Shown: piece by piece, positions 1 to 12,102 of the stretch
Layout: each line of letters begins with the position of its first letter
How positions within the stretch are numbered: the stretch's first letter is position 1
Assembly: GCA_008638375.1 (NCBI GenBank)
Contig: CM018049.1
Location: 186,001 to 250,000 of the forward strand
Reading direction: 5' to 3'
DNA: 64,000 bases
Source of the DNA: Nyssa sinensis
Taxonomy: Eukaryota > Streptophyta > Magnoliopsida > Cornales > Nyssaceae
Program-made: the position numbers and the translations under genes
Notes under the pieces: generated by a model
Told to the model about the DNA's origin: nothing
Databases searched by the model: none
What the model saw: only the letters and a program-made list of their open reading frames with translations

Positions 1-847
1 GATTAAATGAGTACTTGATAAATAACGATAGAGTCCAAATGACTTGGATTATAATCCTGATAGCTACTAAGCTTAGTTAAGGAATATAATAGCCTCAGTT
101 GAAACCCAGAAGGTAATAGGCCATTAGACTATCTTAGGCGATACGATAGACACTTAAGATGATGAATAATATATGAATGGATAAATTCTGATCTGTTTGT
201 AATTGATGATGATTATTCAGGATATGTATGGACGTAGCTAATGACACATCTGGAGAATATCAAGATATCTGTGAAAGGGAGATAAGCATTAAGTTTGTGC
301 GTAACTCGGACTCTTGACTTGGTGTATATTTTCTGTATACTAAGCTGCTTTATATGCTGAACTGTTTTATACACTGTATTGTTTTAATGCACTTGCTTTC
401 ATGCATATTCCTTGTATTGTACGACATCTGGTATGATTCTATCCTGCTTCTTGATATCTCATGTTCTGATTTTGTTGGAGTCTGTTGTTCTAACTTGTCT
501 ACGCTATTGGAGTCTGATTTGTATTTATCTTGTTATGTGAGTCTTGGGCCCACGGGATTGAGTATATCAGTGGATGGATGGCTGGCTCTATGGGACGCCC
601 AGAACTCAGCATCCGCTCAATCCTATCTGTTCCACTCTGATACCGACCCCAACCGGTAATGTGCTGTGGGGACATAGGCCTCCATGTGTGGGGTGGGTGA
701 CTGATGGATTATCTTGTGCAGCATCCCACACTGCCTGGGGAAGGTTCAGGCACTTTGAGCTGTATCTGTTTTATTTGAGCTGTATCTGTTCTACTTGAGT
801 TGCATTGTTCTATCTGAGTTACATTTGAGCATGCATATATATATGTA

Positions 848-878
<31 letters not shown>

Positions 879-1467
879 GAACTGGTTTTGAAACCCATGG
901 CAGGAACCTATGTTACTCACTGAGCTTGTTTAAGCTCATTCCATTTATTTAACATTTTTCAGGTTATATCTCCATTGGATTAGAAGGCACAAAGAGATGA
1001 TACTAGTAGGCTGAGAGGCATTCCCAAGTGAGAATCTGATGGCAATAATATGTGAAGACTTGGGTTCTAATAGATTGATTCTGGCTATTCAAGTGAGTGT
1101 GATGATATAGTTGACTTTATTCATATGTAATAGATATGTAAGGACATGGCTCATGGTAATGGTACTCTGGAGGAATTTGATATGCTCTGTGTTATATATC
1201 TGTTATAGATGTGCTCTGTGGTTAGAGTTATTAGCTGTCTGATTATAGTTGCTCTGTGGTACATACTTATGAGGTATATAGTTGAGTTGCATTCCCGAGA
1301 TAAAAAGGTTTTAATTTCCGCTGTTCTGACCCTACATTTGGAATGCAATTCATCGTAAGTTTAGAAGATTGCCTTTGGTTGGTTGCATTGTCGGTCGGAG
1401 ACTGGCAAGGCGGCTAACTAGCATCACATTTTCAGCATCTGCGTAGGGTGGGGTGCGGGATGTGACA
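1..1467 (+). mobile_element. 3' part of a Ty3/gypsy-type LTR inserted in a gypsy chromodomain
   Basis: The segment ends at 1467 with GGTGCGGGATGTGACA, a variant of the family LTR terminus, and its left part lies outside the window. It carries the family hairpin at 922-937 and a splice-acceptor-like TTTTTCAG ending at 962. About 1-1126 matches the reverse complement of 34249-35480, so a relative lies about 33 kb away in opposite orientation. Immediately right of 1467 the (-) strand reads into gypsy integrase/chromodomain code, so the LTR inserted there. AAAGG (1468-1472) is the expected right target duplication; the left one is out of view. Confidence 0.8.
835..879. repeat. AT/GT microsatellite
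   Basis: Mostly alternating TA with interspersed G, inside the LTR. The related LTR has pure TA at the matching place (34552-34588). Confidence 0.9.
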
Positions 1468-1844
1468 AAAGGGATGGTCTTGCCTCGCAAAACCTGGTCC
1501 CTCGAGTCCAACACCTTTACTGGTCTCTGCTCATAAGAAGCGTCGCCCTCTAACTGAAGATCCACCCAATCTAACACATATGCGGGGTCGGGCTCGTACT
1601 TCCTCAACATCGATACATGAAAGACATCGTGAACCCCAGATAGCTGTGGCGGTAATGCTAGCTTATAGCCCACCTCACCAACCTTCCCAAGGATCTTAAA
1701 TGGGCCTATAAACCGTGGCGACAGTTTCCCGCTGTGCCCAAATCTCCTCAGTCCTCGCCGTGGAGCTACCTTGAGGAACACATGGTCCCCAACATCGAAT
1801 GACAGTGGTCGTCGCCGCCTATCTGCATAGCTCTTTTGGCGACT
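1468..1844 (-). pseudogene. Gypsy integrase C-terminal domain and start of chromodomain, broken
   Basis: The (-) frame shows the C-terminal integrase motif around GDHVFLK, then SPRFIGPFKIL, GEVGYKLALPP and HDVFHVSMLRKY, typical of plant gypsy integrases. The chromodomain opens with RPVKVLDSRDQVLRGK and ends abruptly at 1468. Residues encoded left of that point are translated LTR terminus, not element protein. An amber codon at about 1842-1844 separates this part from the catalytic core in the same frame. The domain binds DNA and, in chromoviruses, a chromatin mark that guides insertion. The fragment is not functional. Confidence 0.9.
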
Positions 1845-2540
1845 CTAGGCTGTCAATAGACGCTGCCTGATCACCTGTATCTTTTCTGTGGTCTCACAGA
1901 CTAGGTCGGGGCCCAAAACAGCTGTCTCCCCCACCTCGGTCCAACACGCCGGCGGGCGGTACGGCCTACCGTACAATGCCTCGAATGGTGCCATCTCAAT
2001 ACTGGACTGATAGCTGTTGTTGTAGGCAAACTCTACCAAAGCAAGGTGATCCTCCCAACTGCCTCTGAAGCCCATGACACAGGCTCTAAGCATGTTCTCT
2101 AAGATCCGAATGGTACGCTCTGACTGACCGTCAGTCTGAGGGTGAAAAGTAGTACTAAACTGTAATTGAGTCCCTAAGGCTGTCTGGAGACTCTGCCAAA
2201 ACTGTGCGGTGAGACGCGGGATCTCTATCTGAAACAATGGATACGGGAACCCCATGTAGTCGTACTATCCCTCGGATATACAATCTACTAAGGAGACCCG
2301 ATGAGTCGGTCGCCCTAATCGGTAAGAAATAGGTGGACTACGTCAACCTGTCCACGATAACCCAAACCGCATCGTGACTTCTGGGTGACTTCGGAAGTCC
2401 CATAACAAAATCCATGGTAACATGCTCCTACTTCGACTCGACTACTGGTAATGGCTGCAATAGAGCCCCAGGTCTCTAGTGTTCAGCCTTCACCTGCTGG
2501 CACGTGAGACACCTAGATACAAACTGTGCTATGTCTGGCT
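1845..2540 (-). pseudogene. Gypsy integrase catalytic core, decayed
   Basis: The core that joins cDNA to the host genome is recognisable. TMDFVMGLPKSPRSHD carries the first catalytic Asp; a frame-shifted stretch near 2225-2250 carries the second, in SDRDP; and FHPQTDGQSERT carries the Glu. FAYNNSYQSSI and FEALYGRPYR follow. The zinc-finger Cys pair (CLTCQQVKAEH) lies at the upstream end. There are at least three in-frame stops between 2256 and 2540, plus shifts near 2235 and 2545. Length and motif order match plant Ty3/gypsy integrases. It is a dead copy. Confidence 0.9.
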
Positions 2541-3030
2541 TCATCCTAGTCCACCAATACTAACGGCGTAGATCATGGTACATTTTAGGGCCCCTTGGTG
2601 CACTGCTAGGCGTGAATGATGGAAATCTCTAAGGACATTAGCTCTAAGAGACTCGGGAACAAAGACTCTACCCATATATCTCAAACCAAGGTCAGAATGG
2701 ATAGTCCACCCTCTAAATCCCTCAGGACTAGCAACTCGTGCTCTAATCTGCCCGGCCTCTGTGTCTTGTAATTGTACCTCAATAACTCTGCTCAAAAGTA
2801 AAGACGGTGCACACACACTGAACAGTGTGGCGTGCCCCTCAGACTCGACAAGCTCTAAGTCAAACTCTCCAATGCCCCCCACTATCTCCCACTCTCTAAT
2901 AACAATGCTAGCTACAGTGCTCCTTGGCCTTCTACTAAGTGCATCTACTACGACATTGGCCTTCCTAGGATGGTACTGAAGGTTAAAGTCATAGTCCTCC
3001 ATACACTCCATCCATCTCAATAATTCAACA
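2541..3030 (-). pseudogene. Gypsy RNase H C-terminus and integrase HHCC zinc-finger start
   Basis: The fragment begins with [17 protein letters not shown] and [11 protein letters not shown], the end of the gypsy RNase H domain, which removes RNA from the RNA-DNA hybrid. A linker follows, then [19 protein letters not shown] and the His pair of the integrase zinc finger ([11 protein letters not shown]). A frameshift at about 2545 moves the Cys pair into another frame. The upstream side stops abruptly at about 3030. The rest of RNase H and the reverse transcriptase that should precede it are absent, replaced by AT-rich DNA. Confidence 0.88.
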
Positions 3031-3930
3031 CAATAAAATACTCAGTGCTCATTATGATATCTTAAAGCCTCTCACACATGTGATGACTATCTAACCAATC
3101 TCAAATCAAGCCATGAAATCATCTAGTAATTCACCACTATGGCATCAATATATCACCTGTGCTTCAATGTAATTCAATAATCTAATATCCTCCAAATACT
3201 ATAACCATACTCAGGACATTAACAACATAATCTTAAGGTAAAACCATCATCATTCTACCTTAGTCTTTATATAACTGAGATTAAGTGTGATGCATTATAA
3301 AGATCAACTTATATACCCCAAACATGAAATCTAAAACAATATCTCATGGTTCAAGGTAAAACAAAACATTAGAGAAGGAAAAAAAATTATCTCAATTTTT
3401 CTCTAAGGTATTCTAACTCATCATCGTCCTAGTCAGTACATTAACTAAAGCCTCATAACCTTCGAGATTTATTTATTTATTTATTTTTTTTTGTGAAACT
3501 CTTTACCAACTTCAATCATGGATATATTTTAATCCCTACACATATGTATCAAAACACACTCATATATAAACGCATTTTGACATTCTCTTACGTATGTATT
3601 TAATAACAGTCAGTTTGCATACAAAATTAGGGTCGCACTACTATAACAGGTATTAAACTAGCATACATATATAGAATCGACAAGTAACACTTAATAGTTA
3701 ACACGTAACCTACCACATTAGCATTCAAGTATTAAAATTCATTCCAGCATATATATACACATCAATAAGCACACAACCTGTTATACAAGTGGCCAGGTAT
3801 ACATCCATCCCCATGGATATCCAGGCTTACAGCTTATCTCACAGATAACCAGTACATAGTCCACCTCTTAATTTTTTTTTTTCGGTCTACTACCTAGATG
3901 TAAGCATCTCTCCCCCATTCATCAATAACC
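3031..3930. other. AT-rich non-coding segment replacing reverse transcriptase
   Basis: No gypsy reading frame is visible in any of the six frames between the RNase H remnant and the end of the protease. The stretch is AT-rich, with a (TTTA)n/poly-T tract near 3470-3492. I could not match it to another part of the window or find clear ends, so whether it is an insertion, a replacement or extreme decay is open. Confidence 0.55.
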
Positions 3931-4470
3931 AAGCACACCACCCATTGTACAAATTTCACCCACTAAAGCAACAAGTACTCCCCTAATCATGTAATCCATG
4001 CCAGTCCAATCAACTTAAAGTCTCACCTCTCCTAACTCATAATAAAATCAATTCCAAAAGGATCTACGAACACCCCATGAAATAAAGAAAACATCTCCCT
4101 CAGAAGTACACCCCGTCAACCCCCCCTATAGTAGTCTATGCTAACCCGGAATGCAAATAACCAATCCATCCCTAATATAATGTCAAAGCTAGTCATGTCA
4201 AGTAAAATAAAGTCAAAGCAAAGAATGCGGTCAGCTATCTCTATAGAGCAATCCTTACAGATCCTCGTCAAAGTCACTACTACCCCCAACTGGGTGTCAA
4301 CATGCAGTAGTGGATCTAACCGATCTATGTCCAACCCTAATGACATGAAAAACATGGTAGGTATGAATGAATGAGATGCATCCTAAGTCTATCAATACAC
4401 TGGCCCATGAACTGAACATAAGGAATATACCTCTAACTATCGATGGTCCTAGATGTAGAGGCCTTTGGGG
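3931..4470 (-). pseudogene. Gypsy aspartic protease, decayed
   Basis: The (-) strand encodes a retropepsin-like core in two frames. One holds ASVLIDLG, where the active-site D-S/T-G triad has become DLG; the other holds SLGLDIDRLDP, then FILLDMTSFDIILGMDWL, the usual C-terminal hydrophobic-Gly motif. The frame changes near 4345. Past 4116 a decayed continuation with weak similarity to the protease-RT linker (RGVLVALVGEI) can be traced to about 3930. The enzyme normally cleaves the Gag-Pol polyprotein. With the triad Ser/Thr replaced by Leu (TCA to TTA would be one C-to-T change) and the frame broken, it is inactive. Confidence 0.85.
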
Positions 4471-4565
4471 TGGCCACTGTATAAACATGGCCTTGAACAG
4501 TCTGACCCTGTCTGCCTCCTCCCCTTCTGTCCGGGAGCTCCCACACTTGGTGTGAAGGGTGCGAG

Positions 4566-4945
4566 CTAGGGATATGGTACTCGTGGTCTATAGTTCAACT
4601 GAGGCTGTGGCAGAGGCATCTGAGTGTGCTGGTAGAAATGTGGCCTCGGCAAACTCTGAGAGGCCTGTTTTTGAGGACAAGTGGCCCTAACATGGCCAGG
4701 CTGGTGGCAAGTGTAGCACAACTGTGGAGCTCTCAACCCCTGACCCGGCATCGGTGGTGGAAATAACTCCTGGCTCGATCCAGCTCCTCGCCTCTAGCTG
4801 GGGATCTCTCTGAGGACAATCGGCCATTTTATGGCCAGGCTGTCTGCACCGATAACACAAAAGGGGTCTCTGTGATCGCTGACTAGGGTCTCTCTGGGGA
4901 CAGTTGGCGAACTTATGGTTAGGCCGCCCATATAGAAAACAAGTA
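4566..4945 (-). pseudogene. Gag nucleocapsid region with three tandem CCHC knuckles
   Basis: Three knuckles of the form C-x2-C-x4-H-x4-C are encoded on (-). In coding order they are CFLYGRPNHKFANC (second Cys replaced by Tyr), CYRCRQPGHKMADC, and CYTCHQPGHVRATC near 4690. The first two are followed by PQRDP-type linkers and the third by a Gln/Pro-rich stretch. Such knuckles bind the element's RNA for packaging. Many plant gypsy Gag proteins have one knuckle, so three is notable. A stop separates the second from the third. Confidence 0.88.
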
Positions 4946-4962
4946 ATGGGTCCTTGGGATGT

Positions 4963-5355
4963 TTATGCTGAAGCAGCCTTAGCTAGTTGCCTCTTCGATG
5001 GTCTACTATAAGTGCGAGTCAGGGTAGGCATAGGAATTTGTGTTGAAACTGCCCTTTTCAGTGTCTGGGACTCTCTACTCCCCCTAAGGTCAGCCAGCTC
5101 TCTCTCCGCCCTAACGGCTCTAGTCACTACCTCTTGTATAGTGTGAAAGCACGCCTGTACAATGGTCGCCATGTCTCTGGCGCCACTAGTCTGCCCTACC
5201 TCCTCTGTTGGGGTAGGTGCAGAAGTAACAACCTCCTCAATCGTGCCATATGCAGAAGCAGCAGCTCGGGGTCTACAATGCCATGGCGGTGCTGTGGTTC
5301 TAGGCCTACTGTGCCTAGGTGGTATATGTCTAGGAGGAGCTTGTCTCGGTGGCAT
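4963..5355 (-). pseudogene. Gag N-terminal region, capsid core deleted
   Basis: The (-) frame starts at Met (5355-5353) with a Pro/Arg-rich head (MPPRQAPPRHIPPRH), an acidic Thr/Glu segment, then a heptad-like stretch (IVQACFHTIQEVVTRAVRAE) resembling the start of plant gypsy Gag. It runs into TYSRPSKRQLAKAASA, a basic segment normally found just before the zinc knuckles. The roughly 200-residue capsid core expected between these parts is missing. This looks like an internal deletion. The 880-bp distance from PBS to this Met suits a long leader. Confidence 0.75.
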
Positions 5356-6227
5356 GTCTACAAGTCCAAAGAAAAGAAAAATTAATACCCTTTTTCTTCA
5401 CATTTAGATATACGCGTCAAAAGGAATCTCAGTCTTATTCTCATTCACAACTTACACTCAATAGGTAGTACGTATAGTATATCATAATGTATACTTAACA
5501 AATTTCACACATTTCACATATCATGCATCTTACTGCACCAAATCACATAATCATGCATCTCTCCACAAACAGTGTCTAACGCAAGAACATCTCTAAAATC
5601 TTAAAGACAACCACCCTAAGTATCCATCATCCCATCTATACACAAAAAGCTCCACAAGTCCAAATTCTTATTTTTTGCATTTTAAGGTTTGATGTGTCTT
5701 TTATTATTTCTTACTTTTATAGCTAGGTAATAACCCTTCATGGATCTCAACTCCTTTTGTTACTGGCTGATGGGGCGCCATCCACCAACTGTAACGCAAG
5801 ACCTGAGACCAATCTAGTCTGTATAAATATCATAATCATAATACGATAATCCATGAAATCGGTCACTAACCTAGCACATACACACAAAATCCACAAACAA
5901 CAGCCAATTAGGTAGATAACTTGGCCCACAGTCTATCTCATAAATAACTAGGCGTACCGCCTACCGTACAGATAATTAAGTGTACAACCTATATCACAAA
6001 TAACTAGGCATACGGCCTATCCCATAAGGTATACGGTCATGCATTTCTAATCCCAGTCAACCATCACATCAAACAATTCACAAGCTCCCTATCTATCGGG
6101 GAAATCAAGTATAGTGCATACTCGTGCACATCAATGCAACACGTGCACATAAAACATGCTACTCAAACTCACCCAGCTAAACTGAAAGTCTAAACTTCTC
6201 CCACTATTCCTAGGTATTAGAACCTAT
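5356..6227 (-). other. Untranslated leader of the gypsy element
   Basis: Lies between the PBS and the gag Met on the (-) strand. It is AT-rich, with no domain-bearing frame. Around 5915-6030 short degenerate repeats built on TAACTAGGC and TACGGCC/TACCGCC units occur, as in other long gypsy leaders. Confidence 0.6.
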
Positions 6228-6239
6228 GCTCTGATACCA
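6228..6239 (-). other. Primer binding site, initiator tRNA-Met type
   Basis: The (-) strand reads TGGTATCAGAGC, the standard plant PBS complementary to the 3' end of initiator tRNA-Met. It is three bases after the LTR end (TTGACA then ACG). This proves the element's orientation and that the LTR's 3' end is the TGACA end, which sets the sense strand for all related LTRs here. Confidence 0.93.
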
Positions 6240-6242
6240 CGT

Positions 6243-9088
6243 TGTCAAGCCCCGAATTTCTGCGAACCCGAGGCGCGACTAACGAGACAAAAAAAAAAAA
6301 AAAAAAGGACAATCTAAACGGATTTAACTAAACATGCATTCATTTTCATCGATACATATAAATGCATAAAGTACATCCCAAAAATACATCATTCACATGT
6401 CATTTGGGCTTAAGCCTTTACATTACAAAATATGCCTCAAGGGCCAAAAATACTCCAACTACATTCTTTCACTAAGACACCACTAAATCTCATGTAAATG
6501 GAGCGTCATCTGAAATGTTATCCCACGAATGGGTCAGCTCAACTGCTGGTATAATATAGTGCTAATGCAAGAAACAAAATTAAGGCGTGGCATGTGCAAG
6601 TGTACATTTATCTTTACATGTCATCCGATGTCATCAATGCAGTGCATGATCAGTATGCATGACACACCCATGCAAACTCTATGCCACACATGTCTCATCT
6701 TACGGTCCTTCCCCTGATAGCCTGAGTACTATGTTTCACTTTACGGTCCGTCCCCGCTGGCTTGAGTGCCATGGCCGATTTTGGGTTTTTCACCACATGA
6801 TCTGCACCCTCATAATGCATAGCACCAAGTGCTCAACTCACACCATGCTTTCAAGGAATCACACTATGTCAATATGCTCTGATTCCACCATGCAATGATA
6901 TAATCTCAACAAAACAGTTCATCAACAAATGAAGCATACTTTAAGTAATACATATTCTACTTGAAACAACAATGACATTAAATCATAAGGCTCTTTCCAC
7001 AAGTCTGTATATCATGAACAACCAATTTAATCGCATGCTTAGTTTACGCATTCCCTATCTTGCCAATCTTCTAAAAACATAAGTCACACATTGCACCAAC
7101 ACATAGAATATACATATAGTCATGTCTCACATATATCACTTAACTAAACTTTCAGAAAGATAACAAGAGGCACATAAGCATGTAAGCAATCAAACAAATA
7201 TGTGAATCATTAAGTCAATCATGTCAATTACTCCTAAACATAATCTTATTTCTTACTTAGCAAAATATCATACCTGATGGTCGGTCTCAACCCAAGAAAG
7301 TGTACTCATAGTGTAGCGGAACTACAACAAGAATGCAGAAGGTTAGACCACCTTCTCTTTGTCCTTCAGTGTTCCTAATATCATGAAGTACAATTCAGTT
7401 CAATTGCTACTTGAATTATGCTATTCATCAAATATTATGTCTTTATTTTATTGGTTTCTGTTTTGCTAAAATAAATTCTATCATTGGGTCCGGAATGTCG
7501 AAGAAAATAGGTTTGGGCTTTTGCGGAATTTAATTCGGACATCCAAGCTAAAATGGGCAAAACGGTCATTTTACACTTTTACGGGTCCTTACATCCCGAG
7601 GCCTATTCTCATAAATTAGACCCCACGGTTGAGTCCAAAATGTTTGAAATAATAAAGTTTCACTATTCTTTTATTTTAATCGGAGTTCGTTTGGCTGCGT
7701 TTTGACTCAGGGGTATTTTGGTAATTTTTAAGGGTTCTACATGTCTTTTATTTTTTTGGGACTTTGTCTCGTGTCACGGACCTTACCGTTGGTTTTAGGA
7801 GGTCCAAGATAGTCAGAAAACATATATGGTTTGTCTTATTTGGGTTTCGGGCCATTTCGAGACATTTAATTAATTAAATTTATTTTAATTAATTGAATGA
7901 GTTTAAGTATAACATATATATATATATATATTGGTGCATATTGGTTACCACTGGTTGGTATTCGTCCAAGTGGTCACTCGTGTCTTTCTCACTCCTTCGG
8001 TCCTGTGTTCGAATCTCCCCCCAACCCCTTTGTTTTTTTCTTTTCATTTTTTCTTTTCCTTTGATTCTCTTTTGAACCCTTATTCTTTTTGACCCCTTTT
8101 CATTTTAATTTGTTAAGTGGCCCAGTCCATTGAGGCCCAATAACCCTTATTTAAAACAGAAGCAGCCCACACCCTTAAACCCAACCAAGCCCTAACCTTT
8201 TAAAATTAAACAGGCCCAATAGGAACGACCCAAGTCGCCCAGGTCATCCCTCTTTCTTCATGCGTTTTTTCGGCCAAGGAACCCGAGGGTTCCGTCGTCC
8301 CTTCCGGCGATGACAGGGATTTTTTGATCAGTTTCCGACCGAAAACTTATGCAGTTTCCTTCCCCTCTCCTCATGGAATCCACCCCTAACCTCAGTTTTC
8401 ACATTAGTCCATTTGATTCCCACGAAATGGAGGCGAACTGAAGCTACCAGCCAACGGACCCAGATTCCGGCGAGTTTGAACCTCCATTTTTCCATGGCTT
8501 CTCGACCACGGTTTTTCTTAAAATTTTCCTATTTCATTTTCTGCACTATCCTTCAATGTTTTACCATCATTTAATCAAACTTTAATACATAAAATATTAA
8601 CATTCTAGTTAGTTCCTAAGACCTGTAAATGCTCCTAACTCCTTCATTTCTTTCTCATTTTAGTTGGTTCTTTTTGTAAAATAAACCACACCTCATGCTC
8701 TGTAAGCCCCTAAAACTAAACCTAACTGTCATGCTTTGAAACTAATAAAAAAAAAATGAAACAAAAGCCAAGCTACTCACTAAGTTTTTTTGGTTTTCTC
8801 TTTCTGGTGCAGGTCTCCTTCTCCCTCTTTCTTGTTCACCCTCTAGTCTTTCTCTCAGTGCTTCACGATCTCTCCCACTTGGCCTCTCTCTCTTTCTGAT
8901 TTTTTTTTTTTTTTGATTTGCTCTTTCTCTTTGCCCAACGGTTACCTATGTATATACATACATCACACTCAGCCGGCTGCAGCCCCCTCATTTCTCTCTC
9001 TTCCCATACTTCTTCAGCTTTCTATCTTGTCTACACACCCTTGCATTGAATGCTAGTTGACCCTTGGTGACACAAAAATATATATATA
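6243..9088 (-). mobile_element. 5' LTR of the (-) gypsy element, split by a nested LTR
   Basis: In plus coordinates it opens at 6243 with TGTCAAGCCCCGAA, the reverse complement of the LTR 3' end, directly beside the PBS. Family landmarks follow in reverse order: a donor-like site near 7270, two or three copies of the repeated GGGTCCGGAATGTCGAAG-type block from 7480 to 7810, and a tRNA-like module at 7956-8020. The segment is interrupted at 9088/9089 by a solo LTR and seems to resume at 12329. No clean U3 end (GGTGTTACA) is seen before about 12590, so the right boundary is lost. Confidence 0.75.
7956..8020 (+). other. tRNA-like module (A box/B box), antisense in LTR
   Basis: Plus strand shows CGTCCAAGTGGTC (compare A box TRGCNNAGTGG), and 34 bases later TGTTCGAATCT (compare B box GGTTCGANNCC). 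It is antisense to the host LTR, like the other modules. No cloverleaf of a working tRNA can be drawn, so it is called a tRNA-related relic. Confidence 0.5.
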
Positions 9089-12071
9089 TGTCACGACCCG
9101 AAACCCACCCTATGCGGATCTCGTATCGTGGGGCCGACCCAATGGCCGTCCCTACTTTTTCCATTCCTTTACCAATGATGACAGTAAATAATATAACATG
9201 ACATTAAAGTGCGGAAGCTTTATTACAATTATTATTCAAAGACTAAACTTCAAACTAACAATAAACTGATCCTAAACCACTCTTAGGTGGTGAGTACATG
9301 GGAGAGACTTCATTCATTACTATTATGTTCCTCAACTATCTCTGTAATCTCCTGATCTCCTACTGTGGTTCTGTAACATTCTCACCTGAAAAAATTTAGT
9401 AAGGGGTGAGCTACAAACTCAGTAAGTAGAAGCCTATCCCCAATACGGGTGGGGATGACATTAATGAATACAAGTCAAAGTAACATGATAGCCAGTCATG
9501 ATAACGATTCCAGTCAACTGTAAAATGCCACAATGGCCAATGAGCGACAAGGTACAATAACAGTCAAGAGTAACCAATGAATGACAACGTACAATAACCG
9601 TAAAGAGTAACAGTGTAGCATGAATGTAGAATAGGCTCGATGAACACAATCAACATAAATACTGCCACAATGAAACGGTCACAGTCAGGTCCAATGAAGC
9701 AAACCAATCAACATAGAACAATATCAATTAACATGGATGATGCCTTTACTCTGTTCAGGGTTTGGCAGACCCTCGGTCTTTTGGGGCCCGACATACCCCC
9801 ATTAACATAAATGCATATAAAATGCCCATTTTCCTTAATGCGTAAAAACGCCATAATTGCCATATGTCCTTTTTGACCCGTAGGTCCCATAAATTGACCC
9901 GTAGGTCCCAGTCAATCAGATAGCATCAGATAGGTAGTGTGACTGAGCACAAAACCCGGCACTTAACATAAATTAAGATTCTATAGTATTCCATATGAAT
10001 GTATAAAACATGGAACATCATAACATACAGTAAATGGCTATCAATGAAATGAATCAGTCATGCAACATTAACCAATAGGCATCCACCAGGTAGAACAATA
10101 TCCATGGTGGGAAACAATGACAGTGAATACATATATGAGTACAAGATTGGCAGTAATGGAAAGAACGTGGCTTGGAAACCACGTATCAAAGATAGGAATC
10201 CACTTACCTCATCAACGTCTTAATATCCCGTGACTTTCTCCTTTCCTTTTGACTTGCCTATAAATCAATAAAAACTGTTTCAGCTTTCATATCATTTACC
10301 GAATTTATGCCTCGTTATTCTAAATACCTCCCTTATTAATTTATGTTTTACGATTTCCATTTTAAACTTAATTTATCCAAGGGCAAAATGGTCATTTACG
10401 TGTCTCTACTTTTTGGGTTCTATTTTCATAATTTGGGCTTCACCGTTGAGTCCAGTAGGTTTGAATTAATAAAAATTCACTATTTACTTAACTAAATCGG
10501 AGTCCGTTTGACTCACCTTTGACGTAGGGACATTTTGGTCATTTTGGCATTCTACGGCTATTTTATTTTTTCGGGACTCCGTCTCGTAAAACGGACCTCA
10601 CTATTATATTCAGAGGGTCCAAAATAGTAAGTTTTCATTATTCGTTCTACTAATTTAAGCGTCGAAATTAAATTTAAATTTATTAATTTAAATCATTTAT
10701 TTAAATTAATTAATTCGGATAATACATATCGTATTTGAGCCCAAACAGACCACATGTGCCTTGGTGGCACAGTGGCTAAGCTTCTCACCCTTTTCCCCTT
10801 TGGTCACAGGTTCAATTCGCTGCCCATACCATTTTTTTATTTTCTGTTAATACATTTTTCATTTTTTTTTTTCATTTCCTGTTAAGTTTAAGCCAACCAT
10901 TGGATAGCTCTCCTTTCTAACCAAACACTATCTAAACTCGAATTTAAAAATTTACCCATGAAGTACAAGTGTTGGGCAGTCATCTGAATGGGTGGGTCGG
11001 GTCAGACCCGACCCGGCTTGGCCAAAATAAAATCGGAAAACAGCAGCCGCGCAGCAGCCATTTCCAGCGTACAGGTTGTCTTCTTCGTCAACGGCGACTC
11101 GCCGGTGACGGGTTTCTTGCGTTTTTCAGCGGGGTTAACACCTACGAGTTATGGGCAACTCAAATCTACCGTTGGATTTCAAATCGGAGTGCAGGAGCAC
11201 TCCCAAAATGGCCGGAACAGTGGCGCACCTGGGCTGTGCGGTTTTTCCGGCAGCCCCTTTCCCTTCCGTTTTTTCCCTTTTTCTCCTATGGTTTCGATCC
11301 CGTTTTGCTTCTAAAATTTACCTATACCCAAGAGAATTAATTCCCCATGATCTAAACCAATTAACCCCAACAAAATCTCACAACCCGATTTATTTTTTCC
11401 TCCTCTGTTTTTCACTGTTTCCCACGTTTAGTTCTGTTCTTTTTTTTTTTTTTTTCCTTGATTCAATTTCAACACCAACTATATTCCATGTATCAATTCA
11501 GTTCTATTCTTAACAAAATTCTATATCAACATAGTAATTCATGCTTTAAAAAATTTTAAAACATAGAATGAATCTCACTCACCCAACGCGCGTACAAGCT
11601 GCCACCCGGTTTCACTTCCGAACACACTGCTCAATCCCGGTTTTTCTTGGCTCGTTTACTCCTCCTTTTCTTGCACATCTCACGCAAAATGCCCCGACCT
11701 GCTTCTTTCTTCTTCCTCCTCTCTTTTTTCTTCCTTTTCTTCTCCCTATTCTAGCGACCAGCCGTCCCTGCTCTGTTTTTTTTTTTTTCTTCTTTCTTCT
11801 CTTCTTTCTCTGCTTCTACGGCTGTATATACAACCAAGAGATGGCTGTTGATTCACCCAAGAGAAACCGGCCCTTCTTTATTTCTCCTGCCCTGTTTCTC
11901 TTCCTCTCCCATCCGTTTCTCTTCTCCTCTTTATTTCTTTTTTTTTTTTTTTTTTTTTCGGTTGTAACCCCTCCCCTTATGTATTTAATATATATATATG
12001 TATATACATCTACACTTCTACATATATATACATATATATATATATATATTTATCCATATGGCACAACATAA

Positions 12072-12102
<31 letters not shown>

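Larger units (their letters stand above)
1468..6240 (-). mobile_element. Internally deleted Ty3/gypsy (chromovirus-like) retrotransposon, internal region
   Basis: Read on the (-) strand the order is PBS (6239-6228), leader, gag N-terminus, zinc knuckles, protease, a non-coding gap, RNase H end, integrase and chromodomain start. This is gypsy order, with integrase after RNase H. The gag capsid core and essentially all of reverse transcriptase are missing, and the remaining frames carry stops and shifts. The chromodomain start and the long PBS-adjacent LTR fit a Tekay/Del-like chromovirus; that clade call is inference. It is cut at 1467 by the LTR on the left, so the element's own 3' LTR lies beyond the window. 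Confidence 0.85.

Noticed and set aside
11568..12071. Phe/Leu-rich open frame of 167 codons
   Set aside because: Falls on the T/C-rich strand of an LTR promoter-side tract; the poly-Phe runs come from poly-T.
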